Part shown: one piece after another, positions 1 to 12,405 of the stretch | How the letters are laid out: each line of letters opens with the position of its first letter | Position numbering within the stretch: position 1 is the stretch's first letter | The notes under the pieces: generated by a model | What the model saw: only the letters and a program-made list of their open reading frames with translations | Databases searched by the model: none | What the model was told of the DNA's origin: nothing | Assembly (NCBI RefSeq): GCF_017654505.1 | Contig: NC_054553.1 | Location: 12,699,049 to 12,763,048, forward strand | Origin: Polyodon spathula | Taxonomy: Eukaryota; Chordata; Actinopteri; Acipenseriformes; Polyodontidae | Length of the DNA: 64,000 nt | Direction: 5' to 3' | Translations under genes and position numbers: made by a program

Positions 1-556
1 TTGTAATACAAGCTGGATGAGCCACAGTGCATATGTAACAAGCTCAGGAGTCTCGTAGTAAAACCAGGAATGGATCACAATGCTATGCACTGGGAGTCTT
101 ATTTGCATCCCTGTAACTGCATAAATAGAAGCAAATAGAAAGAAGGCAGCATGGCTTGTTAAGAAGGTCAACCTGCATGCCTCCAGAGTTCAGATTCCAT
201 GATCCTTATAGTTCTGACAGGCTGACTTCTGCCTCACCCTCCACCCCAAGAAGGACTCTCTTGTTGCACAGCATTCCAGGTCTATAATCACGTGGACTGA
301 TTATAGGGGGGTAAAAGGTCAATTTAATGAGATACAAAGTGTCACTCTGTGTCCGTACTAAATGGAAGTACGGTCTGGGTGGATTTTAAGTATTGGGTTT
401 TCTAGTAGCAACAGGAGACACAAATGTCTGACAGCTTTTCTGTATTGGGTAAAGATTTATTTTTGTTCAGTTATATATTATCCTAAAACAAGTTGGTGAC
501 ATTCATCCCCCACTGTTAATACAAAATTAGAGACATCAGTAACAATGTAAATTAAC
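1..556. other. non-coding flank, nothing recognised
   Basis: AT-rich sequence with no open frame of note and no repeat that I recognise. It ends at the 5-bp target duplication of the LTR that follows. Confidence 0.5.
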
Positions 557-561
557 ATGAC

Positions 562-980
562 TGTGGCAGGCTGGCAAGTGGATAGAGGCCCAGAGACAGT
601 CTGTAGTTCAAAAAAATAACTATTTTATTATAAATAAACACAAAAATGAAAGGGCACAAGGGCCAAAATAAAGGGATTTAAACACAAATAAAGCAAGACA
701 AAAAGCAAAAATAACAATTTCCAGGCTGGGCAATGCCTTCACTGGATACAAACCAACCAACCAACCAACCAACCAACCAACCAACCTGCTTCCTCAGCTC
801 CCTCTCCCTAAATGAGAAGCAGAGGCCTCCTTTTATGTCAGGTGGCTGGGCGCTGATTGAAGTTAATTAAACTAATCATCTAATTAACCCCAGCCACCTG
901 AACACAATGAACCCAGGCAGGTAGGGGAATTTAACCCCATCCCTGCCAATTCCTAAAGGGCAGAGCTGTGCTCTGCCACA
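562..980 (-). mobile_element. solo LTR with perfect 5-bp TSD
   Basis: The block starts TGTGGCAG and ends CTGCCACA and is flanked on both sides by ATGAC (557-561 and 981-985), a clean 5-bp target duplication. Read on the minus strand it has a TATA-like CATAAAAG at about 829-838 and an AATAAA-type signal near 630-640, which sets its orientation. A 13-bp perfect stem (arms 838-850 and 889-901) sits directly upstream of the TATA-like box. No internal retroelement sequence is present, so this is a solo LTR left by LTR-LTR recombination. The terminal TGTGGC and TGTGAC ends resemble the other LTRs of this window. Family assignment to Gypsy/Metaviridae is inferred from the ends and the TSD length only. 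Confidence 0.8.
751..785. repeat. (CCAA)n microsatellite inside the LTR
   Basis: About nine CCAA tetranucleotides in a row, lying within the solo LTR. Confidence 0.9.
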
Positions 981-1164
981 ATGACCAACACCCACTGTAT
1001 ATAAAATGCTACATATTGACACACCCCAAATACACAGAGACTTCTTAATAACTACAAGAATGCCCTTTTCATATAAGGGGGTCTCTAAATCTACATATAA
1101 CTTGTCTTGCTTGCTAACATGCTCTAAATAATGTACAGTATTATATCAATTACACTGGCGCCCT

Positions 1165-1725
1165 TACACTTGCAGACAAAAGTGTTGATACCCTACACTT
1201 AGTATAAGATCATTCAAGAACACATGTTAAATATATGCGTTTAGTGAACATTTGCCACTAAATATGACAAAGACCAAAACATACCATTCCTGGTAGTTTA
1301 ACAAACAATCTTTATTAAGAAACAAAAGCACTTAAGCAATTTCAGTTATTTATTCATGACAAAAGTATTGGCACGTTTACAGTAAAAGTCTGTAAAAATG
1401 CTATAGAACTCATTTTAATAAAGCATTCATTGATTGAAAACCATTACACAGTAATTAAGCTGCATTATAAAGTCAATGGCCAGAAAAAGAGACAATTATT
1501 TCCAACATGTGTTGAAGAATGCTTTGGCAACACAGCAGTTGATGATCATGACAAAGCAGTTGGATTTACTTTTGAGAAAAGCACTCATATCAAACTACAA
1601 CAAAGGAACAGTATCAAAGAAATACGGAGTACCAAAATCCACAGTCAGAGCAATAATCAAGAAGTACCACAGACCAAAATCAACTGAAAACCTTGAAAGA
1701 AATGGACTTTCAAAGAAAGGAATGG
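1165..1725 (+). mobile_element. Tc1/mariner 5' fragment
   Basis: The left part has terminal-repeat-like motifs ending in GACAAAAGTGTTGATACC (near 1175) and, inside, GACAAAAGTATTGGCACG (near 1360), the spaced direct-repeat arrangement seen in fish Tc1-like elements. This is followed by the N-terminal part of a transposase. The element stops abruptly near 1725. No right terminal repeat is seen, so it is a truncated copy. Confidence 0.65.
1476..1725 (+). pseudogene. Tc1-like transposase, N-terminal fragment
   Basis: The frame starts MARKRD and contains NKGTVSKKYGVPKSTVRAII, the helix-turn-helix that binds terminal repeats in Tc1 transposases. It then runs into KSTENLERNG, the usual linker before the GRPRK hook. 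Only about 80 codons of a roughly 340-residue family remain and the DDE catalytic domain is absent. The first 45 residues look scrambled compared with other Tc1 proteins, so small frameshifts are likely. It cannot encode an active enzyme. Confidence 0.65.
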
Positions 1726-1729
1726 GCAT

Positions 1730-2180
1730 AGGGGCTGAACTTTACTCTCACCCCTTAAAAGGACGGTCTCTCCTGGTCTAGTTAAGGGAGCTCTCCTTAT
1801 CATTGGTTTTGCTGTGTGAAAAAAAAAAAAAAACAGAGAGGACTATTGCTACAAATCATACAACTTTAATGATCACCAAAATTCATTAAAAATAGAATTA
1901 TGAAAAGAAAGTGTCCAATGGAAAAGTACAATACCTAATGGAAATGAGGAGACGGGGACATTGTGAAGCTGACTCAGAGAATATTGTGCTCGTCAGTTTA
2001 ACCCCCAGCTTTTCGCTTATTATGAAATGCTGGGCAGGAGGTCACTATCAAATTGGTCCCTTTGCTGCTTCATTATATTGGTATAATTAGCTGATCTAGC
2101 ATGTATGCTCATAGAGCCATAATATATTAGTTTGGACAGTGTTAGTATAGCGCAAACCACCTGTTCACAAGTATATCAAG

Positions 2181-2234
<54 letters not shown>

Positions 2235-3497
2235 TAACATCTCAGGTGTATACAGATGTATACAGAGTAACACGGGTTAACTAGTGGGCTAAGTGATAAA
2301 AGTACAGTGCCTGACTCTCTGACATGTATGCTGTATAATGAAGCTGTGGTACTAGACTATGTGTGGTCTGAAACATTTTAAAATACATGTCCTCTGTGCT
2401 TATACCTGGAATCCATATCTGGACTGTCTATATTGCCTTCTGGCTTAAACTAACATCACTAGCCTGCTCATAGTTACAGTTCCAGCAATTCCTGTGCATT
2501 GCCTAATTTACTAGTGTGGCAATGACCACAGTCTCTTACTTAGTGAGGTAGTGAAAATAATAATAATTACTCTACAACTAGACTATAAGTCTGCACACAT
2601 TTTTGTTACCTCCTGCTTTTAAAATCCATCAGTTCTGTGATCAAATTGATGATGACATTAAGAGGTTTTCACTGTGAAAGGGTCATAAATTAGCTTTACT
2701 TCAGAGTGACTGCTGAACTAAAAAAAAAAAAAAAAAAAAAGCACTTACACTGCTGCAATTTGATAATCCTCTCAAATTAGAAAACACTAAGAGTTCACCA
2801 CACGACTCACTAAAAATAAGAAGAGGTCAAAGACTCCCCTATTCTTTGGGCCAGCACCTCCCATTGATAAAAGTCAAGTACAGTCCGGTACAGTCGTGCA
2901 TTGTGTGCTCAAGTTTGAGCTATAAAAATTAAACCACCTACACAGAATTCACAAAAGATAAAGGATGGCAACCTTGGCAAATAACAGCAAAAAGGGAAAG
3001 AAAGGAAAAAGGCAGGCTCACTTGTCTGGCTCCTTACTCTTTTTCTAATGTATATTTTTGCCTTGGGGAATGACTGTCTGTCTGTTATTGATTTGTCTCG
3101 GGAAACCACTGAATATATTAAAGCTGGTAAAATCCATGCAAACGGACAAAAGAGTTGCATGCTTACAGAGCACATAAGAGGACAAAACTACCTATTTATA
3201 TTCCTTTGTAATCCTATATTTTCAGAATATATAGAAATATGTGTTTTTGTATTATACATTTATGTGTTAAAATCCATGTATTTCTTTATATGGAATGCAA
3301 AATACATGTGCATATTAATTTGGCTCAACTGATTTGAAGGGGAACCCTTTTCCACATTCTGACCTTTTCCAGATTCTGACTCTGCATGTCTGGGTTTGGG
3401 TCTAGCACAAGTGAAATGAGTCCAGTCTCTTGCAATGGGGTCCCTTCCACTCAAATGTACCTGCAGGGGTTACTCAACCTCTTATGTCAATTTTCTA
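1730..3497. other. AT-rich non-coding stretch with (AT)n and poly-A
   Basis: Holds an (AT)n run (2181-2233) and a 21-nt A tract (about 2720-2740). The short open frames around 2909-3454 have no recognisable similarity or domain and I do not call them genes. Confidence 0.5.
2181..2233. repeat. (AT)n microsatellite
   Basis: About 53 bp of near-perfect AT dinucleotides. Confidence 0.95.
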
Positions 3498-3790
3498 GGT
3501 AACACTTTACATTAAGTGTGCGTATTTATGTAGAAGTTACTTATTAAATACATGTGTACTTGCATATAATTACAATGTTAGTATACACAGTTAAAATGTA
3601 CTTAATGTGTACATTTGTTTGCATGCTATAACCCGAACCCTAGCTCTAAATGTAACCCTAACCCTTTTCTGATACAATTGTATGCTTACATACATCATGC
3701 AAAAAAATGTACATGTGAAGTACATTGGACATACTGCAGAATAACATTATAATTATGTGCTGTGTGTTAATTAGAGTCACTTAGTTACAC
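3498..3790. mobile_element. palindromic MITE, copy 1
   Basis: Begins GGTAACACTTTACATTAAGTG and ends in an inverted version (TCACTTAGTTACAC). The two arms pair throughout, for example ATAATTACAATGTTAGTATA against TAACATTATAATTATG. The loop side carries telomere-like CCCTAACCC. Three related copies lie at 11415, 46327 and 53444. There is no coding capacity. I cannot assign a superfamily with certainty. Confidence 0.7.
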
Positions 3791-5938
3791 TTTTCTCCAT
3801 CACATGTGGTTCTGTATCTTCAACCCCAAATGGAGGAAACACCTCAGTGGAATTAGGTCCATTTAAGATGAGAATACTGTATCATGAAAATGCTTTGTCT
3901 CTTGGAGTGTTCATGACAATGATATCGAAGTGAGATACCACAAGAAACTAGAAGTTCAATTGTATCACTTCTTCTGTAGCACTATAGTATAATGCAGCAC
4001 CTCAAGATTTTGTAAGGGTCCGAGGTTAGTCAGGGGAGACAGAAGCAGGACTGTTTACAATCCTCCCCTCCAGTAGATTTTACATTGAGTGTTACTCAAT
4101 CTTTTGTTTTATTTTTTCCTGAACGTTTCCCACGATCAATACTGAGCTTCATTGGAGACCCTGGCTCATTGTTTTCCTGCCTTCCCCCGATAAGACTGAA
4201 AGACTGGATAGTGCTAGTTTTTTTAAAAAAGGCTCAGTAAATCTGCTGCTTGAGGTAATTAAGAGCTGATTGTGAATGGCTGAGAACCCCACTGCTCCTG
4301 CTCTGAAACACAGAGGCTCGATGGAAATGAATCAACCATCGGGTGGCTCACCTGCTTCATAACCCAGGAGATTCCTACCAAATTGTTTGAGCCACTGGTC
4401 TAGATTTTTCATGTCCCCCTTATCAGGTTGGCATACAATGGAATGGAAATACTATGCTCCAATACTATGGAAATAAATGTTGTTTATAGTACCAAATAAT
4501 TCAAATACATCTTACTGAATATGTATTGTCATCATTTCATACTGCAGGTCTCACATTTTCCTGTATGAACATGCAGTGGTTAAGGCCAGTTTGAGGTCAT
4601 TTATTTGCTTTAAAGTTTTTAGTGAAAAAAAATGTATTGATTTCACTTTGCAGGTACTTCAGTGCTACGCTCTCAGTCAGCGTTTCATGAAATTAGGTGG
4701 ACATTGAAAACAAGTCAGTCATAGGAAAATGGAATGTGTCACTGAAATGTGAGTCAATGAGGAACAGAAATACTCTTCTTGCTTTAAGAGTAAAATATCC
4801 AAACAGTATGGTGCCTTTTTTGACCATAATTAAATGTCATGCCTCATCATTACAGCACAGTGAAAAACAAGGCCAATTGTGATGAGTCAGCAAACCCTGA
4901 TGTTAGACAGGCAGATGAGCATCAAAACCACACAATTACGGTGAGTCGAGGCCTTGTGACAACATCTTCTCCGTCAACATTTTGGGGGTATGCTGAACAA
5001 ATACCCCCACCCTCCGCCCCCGTCTTTCTGCATTAGCAGTACAGTACGAGGATATCATTTGGATTGCTACTACACTTGTTATTATCAAGCTATCAGGGAT
5101 TCCAAGATCATTAGTAAACAAGGGGCCTAAGTCGGGTTAATGAGCAGTAAATGTCTTACCCCCCCCCAGTTGATCGTCACTCCTAGAACATGCTCTTTCA
5201 AGATGGCTTCTGCATTAGAAATAATGTGGTTATCAATCAGGACACGTTCTCTTTGTAGGCAGTGAAATCTGCTGCGTAGCTTAGCAAGTCACAGTATTGT
5301 TTAATATTGTTTAATTGAAGGTATTTTTGAGCCACGGTACAGCAATGCTAATGCTGTGTATTTTATGATATTTTCTGCATTCTGCATGGCATTGTTACAG
5401 GATCTAGATCAGCAACGTGTTTAGGTTCAAGTCAGTGCCATTTAGCGAATCAAGCTTCCTTTTGCAAAGTCTATGGTGAAGGACAACCTGGTACCCAGAA
5501 CTGGGGAGCAGCTCTTAAAATTCCGAACAAAGTACCTTTCCAAATAAGAAATACAAATAAAAATTAAATGGCAAATGTTTTGACCAGAAGCCTTTTCCAG
5601 TATTAATTTTAATATTTATAAATCCAACCCTTTTGAGTGTTTAATAGCTGATTGATTGCCAAAAGAATAACTCGGAATGATTGCAGATGTTAGAATGAGT
5701 AGACTGTAAAAAAAAACAGAAAATGTAATCTGAAGCTGGTTAATCTTTAATGATCAGTAAAGTTCTAAAAATCCAGGTAGCTTCTTCCATTGTCATAGTC
5801 TGATTGTTTCCTATTTTGTGGGTTTTAATTGCATTTACATTTTTTAATTGAAAGACTCCTGTTAAGCAGGTAATTGCATAGAGATATGGTTCAATTGGTC
5901 TGTAACTCAGTCTGCTGTGCACCTGCAAGCCTTGAGGA
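3791..5938. other. non-coding stretch, nothing recognised
   Basis: Only short open frames of low complexity or no similarity. There is a short C run near 5160. No repeat family recognised. Confidence 0.45.
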
Positions 5939-5939
5939 T

Positions 5940-5972
<33 letters not shown>

Positions 5973-6156
5973 TAAACACGCACACACAGACACACACACA
6001 CACACTAACACACATACACACACACACACACACACAAATAAACATGCACACACAGACACACACACACTAACACACACACACACACACACAAATGAACACA
6101 TACACACACACACAAATAAACATGCACGCACAGACACACACACACACAAGCACACA
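5939..6156. repeat. (CA)n microsatellite with higher-order unit
   Basis: CA dinucleotides interrupted three times by the same spacer AAATAAACAYGCACRCACAG (near 5968, 6036 and 6111). The array is therefore built of units of about 70 bp rather than a simple run. Confidence 0.9.
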
Positions 6157-6420
6157 TACTAAACATGCACTCAGACACACACCAATTAACAAGGGCTCTA
6201 TTCTTTAGCTTTTAACTCAGTTTTGTTGAATTCTAACTCTACTAAGCTTCAGCTTTTAATTCCAAAAGTGATATTAAGTGGGGTTGAAAGCAGGAGATTG
6301 TGTGCCAGTAACTGAACTGATATTATTAGGAGCATATTCTTAGGATGAACTCCCATTATATTTTGTCTACGACATTTACAATGTGGCAACAAAAAGGGGG
6401 TGCATGACTGATGACTGCAG

Positions 6421-6427
6421 TAATAAC

Positions 6428-6460
<33 letters not shown>
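6421..6460. repeat. (AAT)n microsatellite
   Basis: Forty bases of AAT/ATA trinucleotides. Confidence 0.95.
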
Positions 6461-6461
<1 letters not shown>

Positions 6462-7032
6462 TATGTGTTTGTAATTACAAAAATATTCCTATGTGAGAGG
6501 TTGAAGTCAGAGGGTATGGAAGCATGTGATTATTAACAGTTTGTGTGTGTGTTTTGAGTGTGTTTGTGTGCGTGTGTGTGTGGACTTCCACATCCTGCTA
6601 TGATAAATATAAACAGCCCCTTAGAAATCTGTGGCCGGAGCCTCCCTGAGGCAAACCAATGTTTGCTGCAGCGTTCTGCAGACAACCACAGTCCTTACAA
6701 AGGGGGGGTGGTGGCTCTAAAGAATGCTATTATATTGAACTGAACACCATTCACTGCCTTTTATGGGTTGTCTCATTTGTTTAGTTTAAACCATTAAACT
6801 GATTATTATTATACCAGGAAGAATCAGTTGCTTTTTTTTTTAACTCTACACTTGAAAAATTGCTATATGTATAAAAAATAAGCGATGAACAAAAATATCT
6901 TCAACACAAGCTAGGGATAATGTTGCTAGTGTGAATAAGAAAATACGTTTTAAATCCTTGGTTAGCAATCATTTAAAACGGCATGCAAAATTAAATGTAT
7001 GGTCACACTGAGGCAAAACCCCACACTTGTCA

Positions 7033-7422
7033 AGATGTTTAATCCTGTGCCGTGCAAGATGTTTAATCCTGTGCCGTGCAAGAAGTTTAATCCTGTGCCA
7101 TGCAAGATGTTTAATCCTGTGCTGTGCAATTTATTTAATCCTGTGCCATGCAAGAAGTTTAATCCTGTGCCGTGCAAGATGTTTAATCCTGTGCTGTGCA
7201 ATTTATTTAATCCTGTGCCGTGCAAGATGTTTAATCCTGTGCCGTGCAAGAAGCAAGATTTTAATCCTGTGCCGTGCAAGATGTTTAATCCTGTGCTGTG
7301 CAATTTATTTAATCCTGTGCCGTGCAAGATGTTTAATCCTGTGCTGTGCAATTTATTTAATCCTGTGCCATGCAAGATGTTTAATCCTGTGCTGTGCAAG
7401 ATGTTTAATCTTGTGACTCTAG
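7033..7422. repeat. 24-bp minisatellite, 16 copies
   Basis: Sixteen copies of a unit close to TTTAATCCTGTGCCGTGCAA plus GATG, with three alternating variants (GATG, GAAG or TTTA at the junction, and GCC/GCT). Because 24 is a multiple of three and the unit lacks stops in several frames, long repetitive open frames appear on both strands (for example 129-145 codons). They have no start context or flanking coding sequence and are not called as genes. Confidence 0.95.
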
Positions 7423-7547
7423 ACTGATTTTGAGGGTGTCTCCCGCTCTTCTTTTGCTTGAAGCCTGGATTGGTTTGAATAAAGCAGATTGGGCCAGATC
7501 TCCCTCATCATAGTTCCCCATAGTAAAAGAGTGGCAACGTGTACAGT

Positions 7548-7640
7548 GAAAGCCTGATAAAGCATAGGTAAGCATTGTAAAGTCCAGAGAGGCATGGTAA
7601 AGCATATTGCAAAGCACGGTATACCCATACTGTGCAAATG
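7548..7640 (-). repeat. GTAAAGCATGG degenerate repeat, copy 1
   Basis: A run of loosely repeated GTAAAGCAT / AAAGCATGGTA motifs at roughly 10-20 bp spacing. Related tracts occur at 10869-11012 (opposite orientation) and 47620-47805, which marks it as a dispersed family. Confidence 0.6.
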
Positions 7641-7924
7641 TACAGTAGTAAACTTGAAACAGGTGTGTGAATCTGCTGTGAGTGACTGAGAGAGACAGAG
7701 GGCTTGATGTTGAAACACCTCATAGCCACCCAGGATTTATTTATACAGAAACACAACCGCATGATTAAACCAGCAATGGTATACCATGGGCGACCATGCA
7801 ACAAGTGTACAAAAATGCAAAATAAAATCGAGTGGGGAAAAATACAGCTAAAAATAAAAGTTTTCCATAAAGTTTAGCTCAGTGCTTTCTCTTCTACATT
7901 TAGCCCTAGTCAATATTTTAACCA

Positions 7925-8140
7925 CAGCACTGATACCAGATGAGAGCATTGAGTGGAGACAGCCAGAGGGTAAGAGACACTTCTTACACAGAGTGGTGAG
8001 TGTATGGAATGGGTTAACAAGCCATATTATTTCTGCTGAATCACTGAGATTCCAGGGATGACTAGACAAAGCTGCAGGTACCGGCTGGGCATTAATGGGA
8101 CGAATAGCCTCCTCTTGCTCATACCATAAGGAGTGTACAC
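7925..8140 (+). mobile_element. CR1-type LINE 3' fragment
   Basis: The plus strand, read with frameshifts, encodes RHFLHRVVSVWNGLTSHII, AESLRFQG, a stop, then LDK. This matches the layout of the C-terminal end of CR1-clade ORF2 proteins (a WN.LP motif followed by a short helix with F and RLD). It is followed by a GGGACGAATAGCCTCCTC tail of the kind found in fish repeats. It is short and degenerate and only the extreme 3' end is present. Confidence 0.5.
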
Positions 8141-9419
8141 AAACTAACAGGACCAGTCTACTTTCTGAACAAGTGTTCATTTAATCCACATGTATCAATG
8201 TAAATATAACAGCACTGGATTTGCAACAATCCATGTAGTTGTGGCCATCCTCATAAGGTTCAGCAGTGCACAGCGTCCCTGTGCTTTCTCTTAATTGTGG
8301 GCTGAAACACACTGACACATTCAATTTCTGTGGTCATGAGTTTTATCAACAAATTATTTAAAAGTCTCATTGAAACAAGTTTTTACTTTTAAAAAAATTC
8401 AATTTCTACTTCTGAGAGACCCCACAGCCAGAGTTCACTGCTGAGTGCAAATTGTGTGTTGATGCTTATTTTGGCAGGAGCTGGTCAATTTCTGCTTACT
8501 GAACACATTTCTGCTCAGTTCCTTTGATGTAATATAAAAAAAGCTTCTGTATTATTATAATTATTATTATTATAATTATTACAGCAACAGCAGCAGCAGC
8601 ACAATCACACTTACATTGTTCAGATTACAACCAAGCATACCCTTAAAGAACATCAACACGGAAACTACAGCTACCACTGAGCTCTAGCAAATCAATGTAG
8701 ACAGACATTTTAAACAAGACAGCTGATGTGCTCAGCCAGGGTACTGTAAACGGTCAGATCCTTATCCCTGCCTGTTTTCAAGGAGTCTGGAGAGAACTGC
8801 TGGTGGGTAATAAAGAGTGGATGAGGAAGTAATGGTCTTGCAGCACAGTCGTAGTAAGTCATCAGTCTGCCTTCCACCCATTACGCCTCTTGCTTTGTAA
8901 TTGAATGGAAAAGGATGACTGATGTGTGTATTACAGAATTGCAGGTAATCACATAGGCGCCTGTTAAAAGTAGCATTGCTCGGGGGGCTAACCTTCACTC
9001 TGGGCCTTCTCTGTCTCTGCAGCATTCTGCTCATTTGAGCTCCCAAAATGCCTCCTGTCTACTCAGGGGGCAATGCAAGGAGACTATAGACACAAGCAAA
9101 GAAAACTAACAGATACCCATACTATTTTTCTACAGAAAGCCGGATGTGTTGAGATACACCTGCTGTGAGCTGGGTGTTATAACACTTATGCCAAACATCA
9201 CAGCTCTGTGTTTGTAAATGTTTAGTATCTATATCTACGGAGTGTTTAGATAGTGTTGGCAGCTATGCTTCAGTGATTATGTCACACGGGATTAATTTAG
9301 AGTGTTGAGTGGTACAGGTACTGTATATCATTTATACTTATTGTGTGCAGGTGTGTGTTCTTTTGTGTAAATTGTAAATTCTGCTATTATTTGATCTGGT
9401 ATGGTTTCAATGAATCAGA
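8141..9419. other. non-coding stretch, nothing recognised
   Basis: Contains a short CAG run (about 8584-8601) next to an imperfect ATT tract. No gene or repeat family recognised. Confidence 0.45.
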
Positions 9420-9463
9420 AACATACACCGTAAAAATAGGTGTATAAGTCGCACCAGTGTATA

Positions 9464-9522
<59 letters not shown>

Positions 9523-9600
9523 TTTTGTGAGACAACAATTTCAAGAAAAAGCCAGTAGGTCACACTGGTGTATAAGTTGCTCCTGCCTTTTTAGAACCCC
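9420..9600. repeat. TATAAGTCGCACC repeat with 56-nt C tract
   Basis: GTGTATAAGTC motifs lie on both sides of an uninterrupted run of 56 C (9467-9522): two to the left (the first followed by GCACC) and one to the right as GTGTATAAGTTGC. The motif resembles a dispersed vertebrate repeat with TATAAGCCGCACC cores, though I cannot name the family. The homopolymer length may be inexact in the assembly. Confidence 0.6.
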
Positions 9601-10868
9601 CTAAAAATACCTAGAAAATAAAATACAAAGAATTTTACAGTAGCTGCTGCAGTAATTTAAAACATTGCTTATAAAATCTACTGAATACATTTTGAGTACT
9701 GTGGAAGTAATTAGAAAATAGAAGATATCTGAGGAAACAACAAAGATATTACAAGAAGAATTGGAGACCAGTTTTGTGTGAAATTCTGATACCTGCTTTT
9801 TTACTTTCTTTTGCATAGGATCCTTGCCCCCCCACCCCTCTCCAAGGGTGTAGGAAGACTGAGGAGGATTAGTGGCTCTATTTCCAGGGTCACTGGGACT
9901 GCCAGTGTACAAACTAAATACGATTACAAATTACAGCACAGGACGCAAGGATTGAACTGTGTTACTATATATATCATTTGTGGTGCATTTAGTTAGGCAG
10001 GGATAAGTATTGAGTTAGCAGGTAAAATCATAATTTGTATATTAAATAATAAATAATAAACGCTAGGAGAAACGTAATAAAACTAAAGATAATTAATATT
10101 TAAGGTTTTAGATATCAATAGTGTGAAATTGAGATTTCTATGTATAGTTTTAACAATAATAGTGGGTTTTCAAAGTATTAAATATTAATTAGTTTTATAT
10201 TGTCTTTTCGAAATTGATTTCTGCTGTGTTGTTGCTGTTCAGTATTGTGTGTTGGAAAATAAAAAACTTTTGATTCTCGCCTGTTGCAGTCCCTCCTCTC
10301 TCATTGTCCAGTGGTCTGGGTGGTCACATCGAAATCCAAAGAATCTATAAAAAAGATAAAAATTAGTTATTTAAGAAATATTACTTACAGTTCCCATGTG
10401 ATGATTACCTTTTCTGAAGAGTCATGAGATTTATATTGGAAAATGAGTAATTTAATTAAGGAGTTCAATGTCAATTCATTACATTGTATTGATGGGAAAA
10501 ATATTTGAATACTCAAACACTGCTTGAAACACATTGCCAAAAATGACCATGTTCGTATTTGTTCCTAAAACAGAATTTATAAATGCCTATATTGAGAAGA
10601 TGCACAGCACACCAATGCATCAATGACTCAAATAAGTAACACACATTCTACTCTGCAGAAGAGATCGCTCCACGTTCAATCAGCAGATGGCTCCAAGGTC
10701 ACCACTCAGAATGTGACAGAATGATCAGGCTTATCAACCAGTCCATCATGCTGTCATGTGTTTCACTAATTAACATGTCCTCATCATTGTCACTCTCTGA
10801 GATGGTGACCCTAGAAAATTTGCTTAGATTTGCTGATTTCTCTTATGAGAGTTCACAGCTGTATTTTT
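9601..10868. other. AT-rich non-coding stretch
   Basis: No coding region or repeat recognised. An open frame on the minus strand at 9601-9912 has no recognisable domain. Confidence 0.4.
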
Positions 10869-11012
10869 GCACAGTATACTATGCATTTACCATAGTTTAC
10901 CCTACTTTGCGATGCTTTTTTAATATGGTTTACCATACCTCTCTGTACTTTACAATGTTTACCTCTGCTTTACCATGCATACACTTTCCTATGTATTTAC
11001 TATGGAAACCTT
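10869..11012 (+). repeat. GTAAAGCATGG degenerate repeat, copy 2
   Basis: Carries TTTACCATAGTTTACC, GCTTTACCATG and TTTACTATGG motifs, the reverse complement of the tracts at 7548 and 47620. Confidence 0.6.
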
Positions 11013-11414
11013 TTATAAAGGTTTGAATAGAATGTCCCAATTCTCTCCTTTTTAGAAGGTAATTTGATAGGGTACCAGATTGATTTTACTTCTGAGATTT
11101 ACTGTAATATAACCAATTATACCACTTAAAACCAAAGAGTTTTGATTGACTATTCAGGCTTGAAAAAAAATATTTCTGGCCCAGAGCTATAAAAATATCA
11201 ATTTAACTTTGCCAATAAGCCATTCGACTTGTTTAATCTATGTTGGTAAGAGAGTCCACAAAATGGCTACTTCTATTTGATTTAGCAGTTTATACAAAAC
11301 GTTGTCCTATTGACAGTTCCCAACAGATATAACTATACCTGCTGAGTTCAACACTTTGCATGAATATATATAGTGTGGAAATTGTACCTGCAATGGATGA
11401 AATGAAATATTTCC

Positions 11415-11740
11415 GGTAACACTTTATATTAGGTGTCCCTTATTAGCGTGCATTTACATAGTCCTTACTTAGTAAGTACTCACACATAATTACAATGCTA
11501 TTATGCATAGTTACAATGTACTTAATGTGTAAATGTTTTTGCACGATATATGTAAGCACACAGTTGTATCAGAAAGGGGTTAGGGTTATAGGGTTAGTGG
11601 GGCGAGAGTTATATTGTGCAAAAGGATTTACACATAAAGTGCATTGTAATTATGCATTATAACATTGTAATAGTATATAAGTACACATGTGTTTACTAAG
11701 TAACTACTGTGTATTAGAGTTTTTTAGAGACACTTAGCAT
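11415..11740. mobile_element. palindromic MITE, copy 2
   Basis: Same family as 3498-3790. It starts GGTAACACTTTATATTAGGTG and ends GAGACACTTA, with internally paired arms (CATAATTACAATGCTATTAT against ATGCATTATAACATTGTAAT). The centre carries GGGGTTAGGGTTATAGGGTTAG, close to vertebrate telomere repeats. Confidence 0.75.
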
Positions 11741-12142
11741 ATTCCCTATGGATGTTGTTTTCCCTTTAATAGAACTGGAGTGCATTTCCAGTAATTAACT
11801 TGACTATTGACGCTATTTATTCACATGTATCCTATGTAAGCCCACTTGTTTAAGTCTTACCTTAAAATGAGAAGCATTGCACAAGAGATGTCGCATTCAG
11901 TACAATTCAATACTCATGGAAAACAGATTGTGGGAATGGACAAGCTCATTTACAGAAATATGCTCTATGGTATTTCCATTAAAGATTTTGGCCGTTACTT
12001 GTATATAAAAGTCCCATCTGTCCTTTCTGCACATAAATTGAGGCTTGTACAGTAAAATGATGTATCTGAGCACATTTAACACATGTCTTTAATCTGCCAG
12101 TGACATGCATCAAAATTCAGTGGCATCTCTGCAAAAATAAAG

Positions 12143-12405
12143 CCCTGCTCTATCCTGGCTTGCCACCACAATGTACAGCATGGTAGATTGATGCCAATGT
12201 ATTGAAAATAATGCCCTGCTCTATCCTGCCTTGTTACCGTGATGTACAGCATGGTAGATTGATGCCAATGTATTGAAAATAATGCCCTGCTCTATCCTGC
12301 CTTGTTACCGTGATGTACAGCATGGCAGATTGATGCCAATGTATTGAAAATAATGACCTGTTCTATCCTGGCTTGTCACCGCAATGTACAGCATGGTAGG
12401 TACAT
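12143..12405. repeat. 71-bp tandem repeat, about 3.7 copies
   Basis: Copies start at 12143, 12214, 12285 and 12356, an exact 71-bp spacing, at CCCTGCTCTATCCTG. The two middle units are almost identical. The outer units are more diverged. Confidence 0.95.

Noticed and set aside
3650..3665. True telomere or chromosome fusion point
   Set aside because: Only one or two hexamers, and the same motif sits in the centre of a repeated MITE.
7033..7422. CRISPR-like array
   Set aside because: Contiguous tandem units without unique spacers, in vertebrate-type DNA.
6962..7427. 145- and 142-codon frames
   Set aside because: Translation of the 24-bp minisatellite on both strands.
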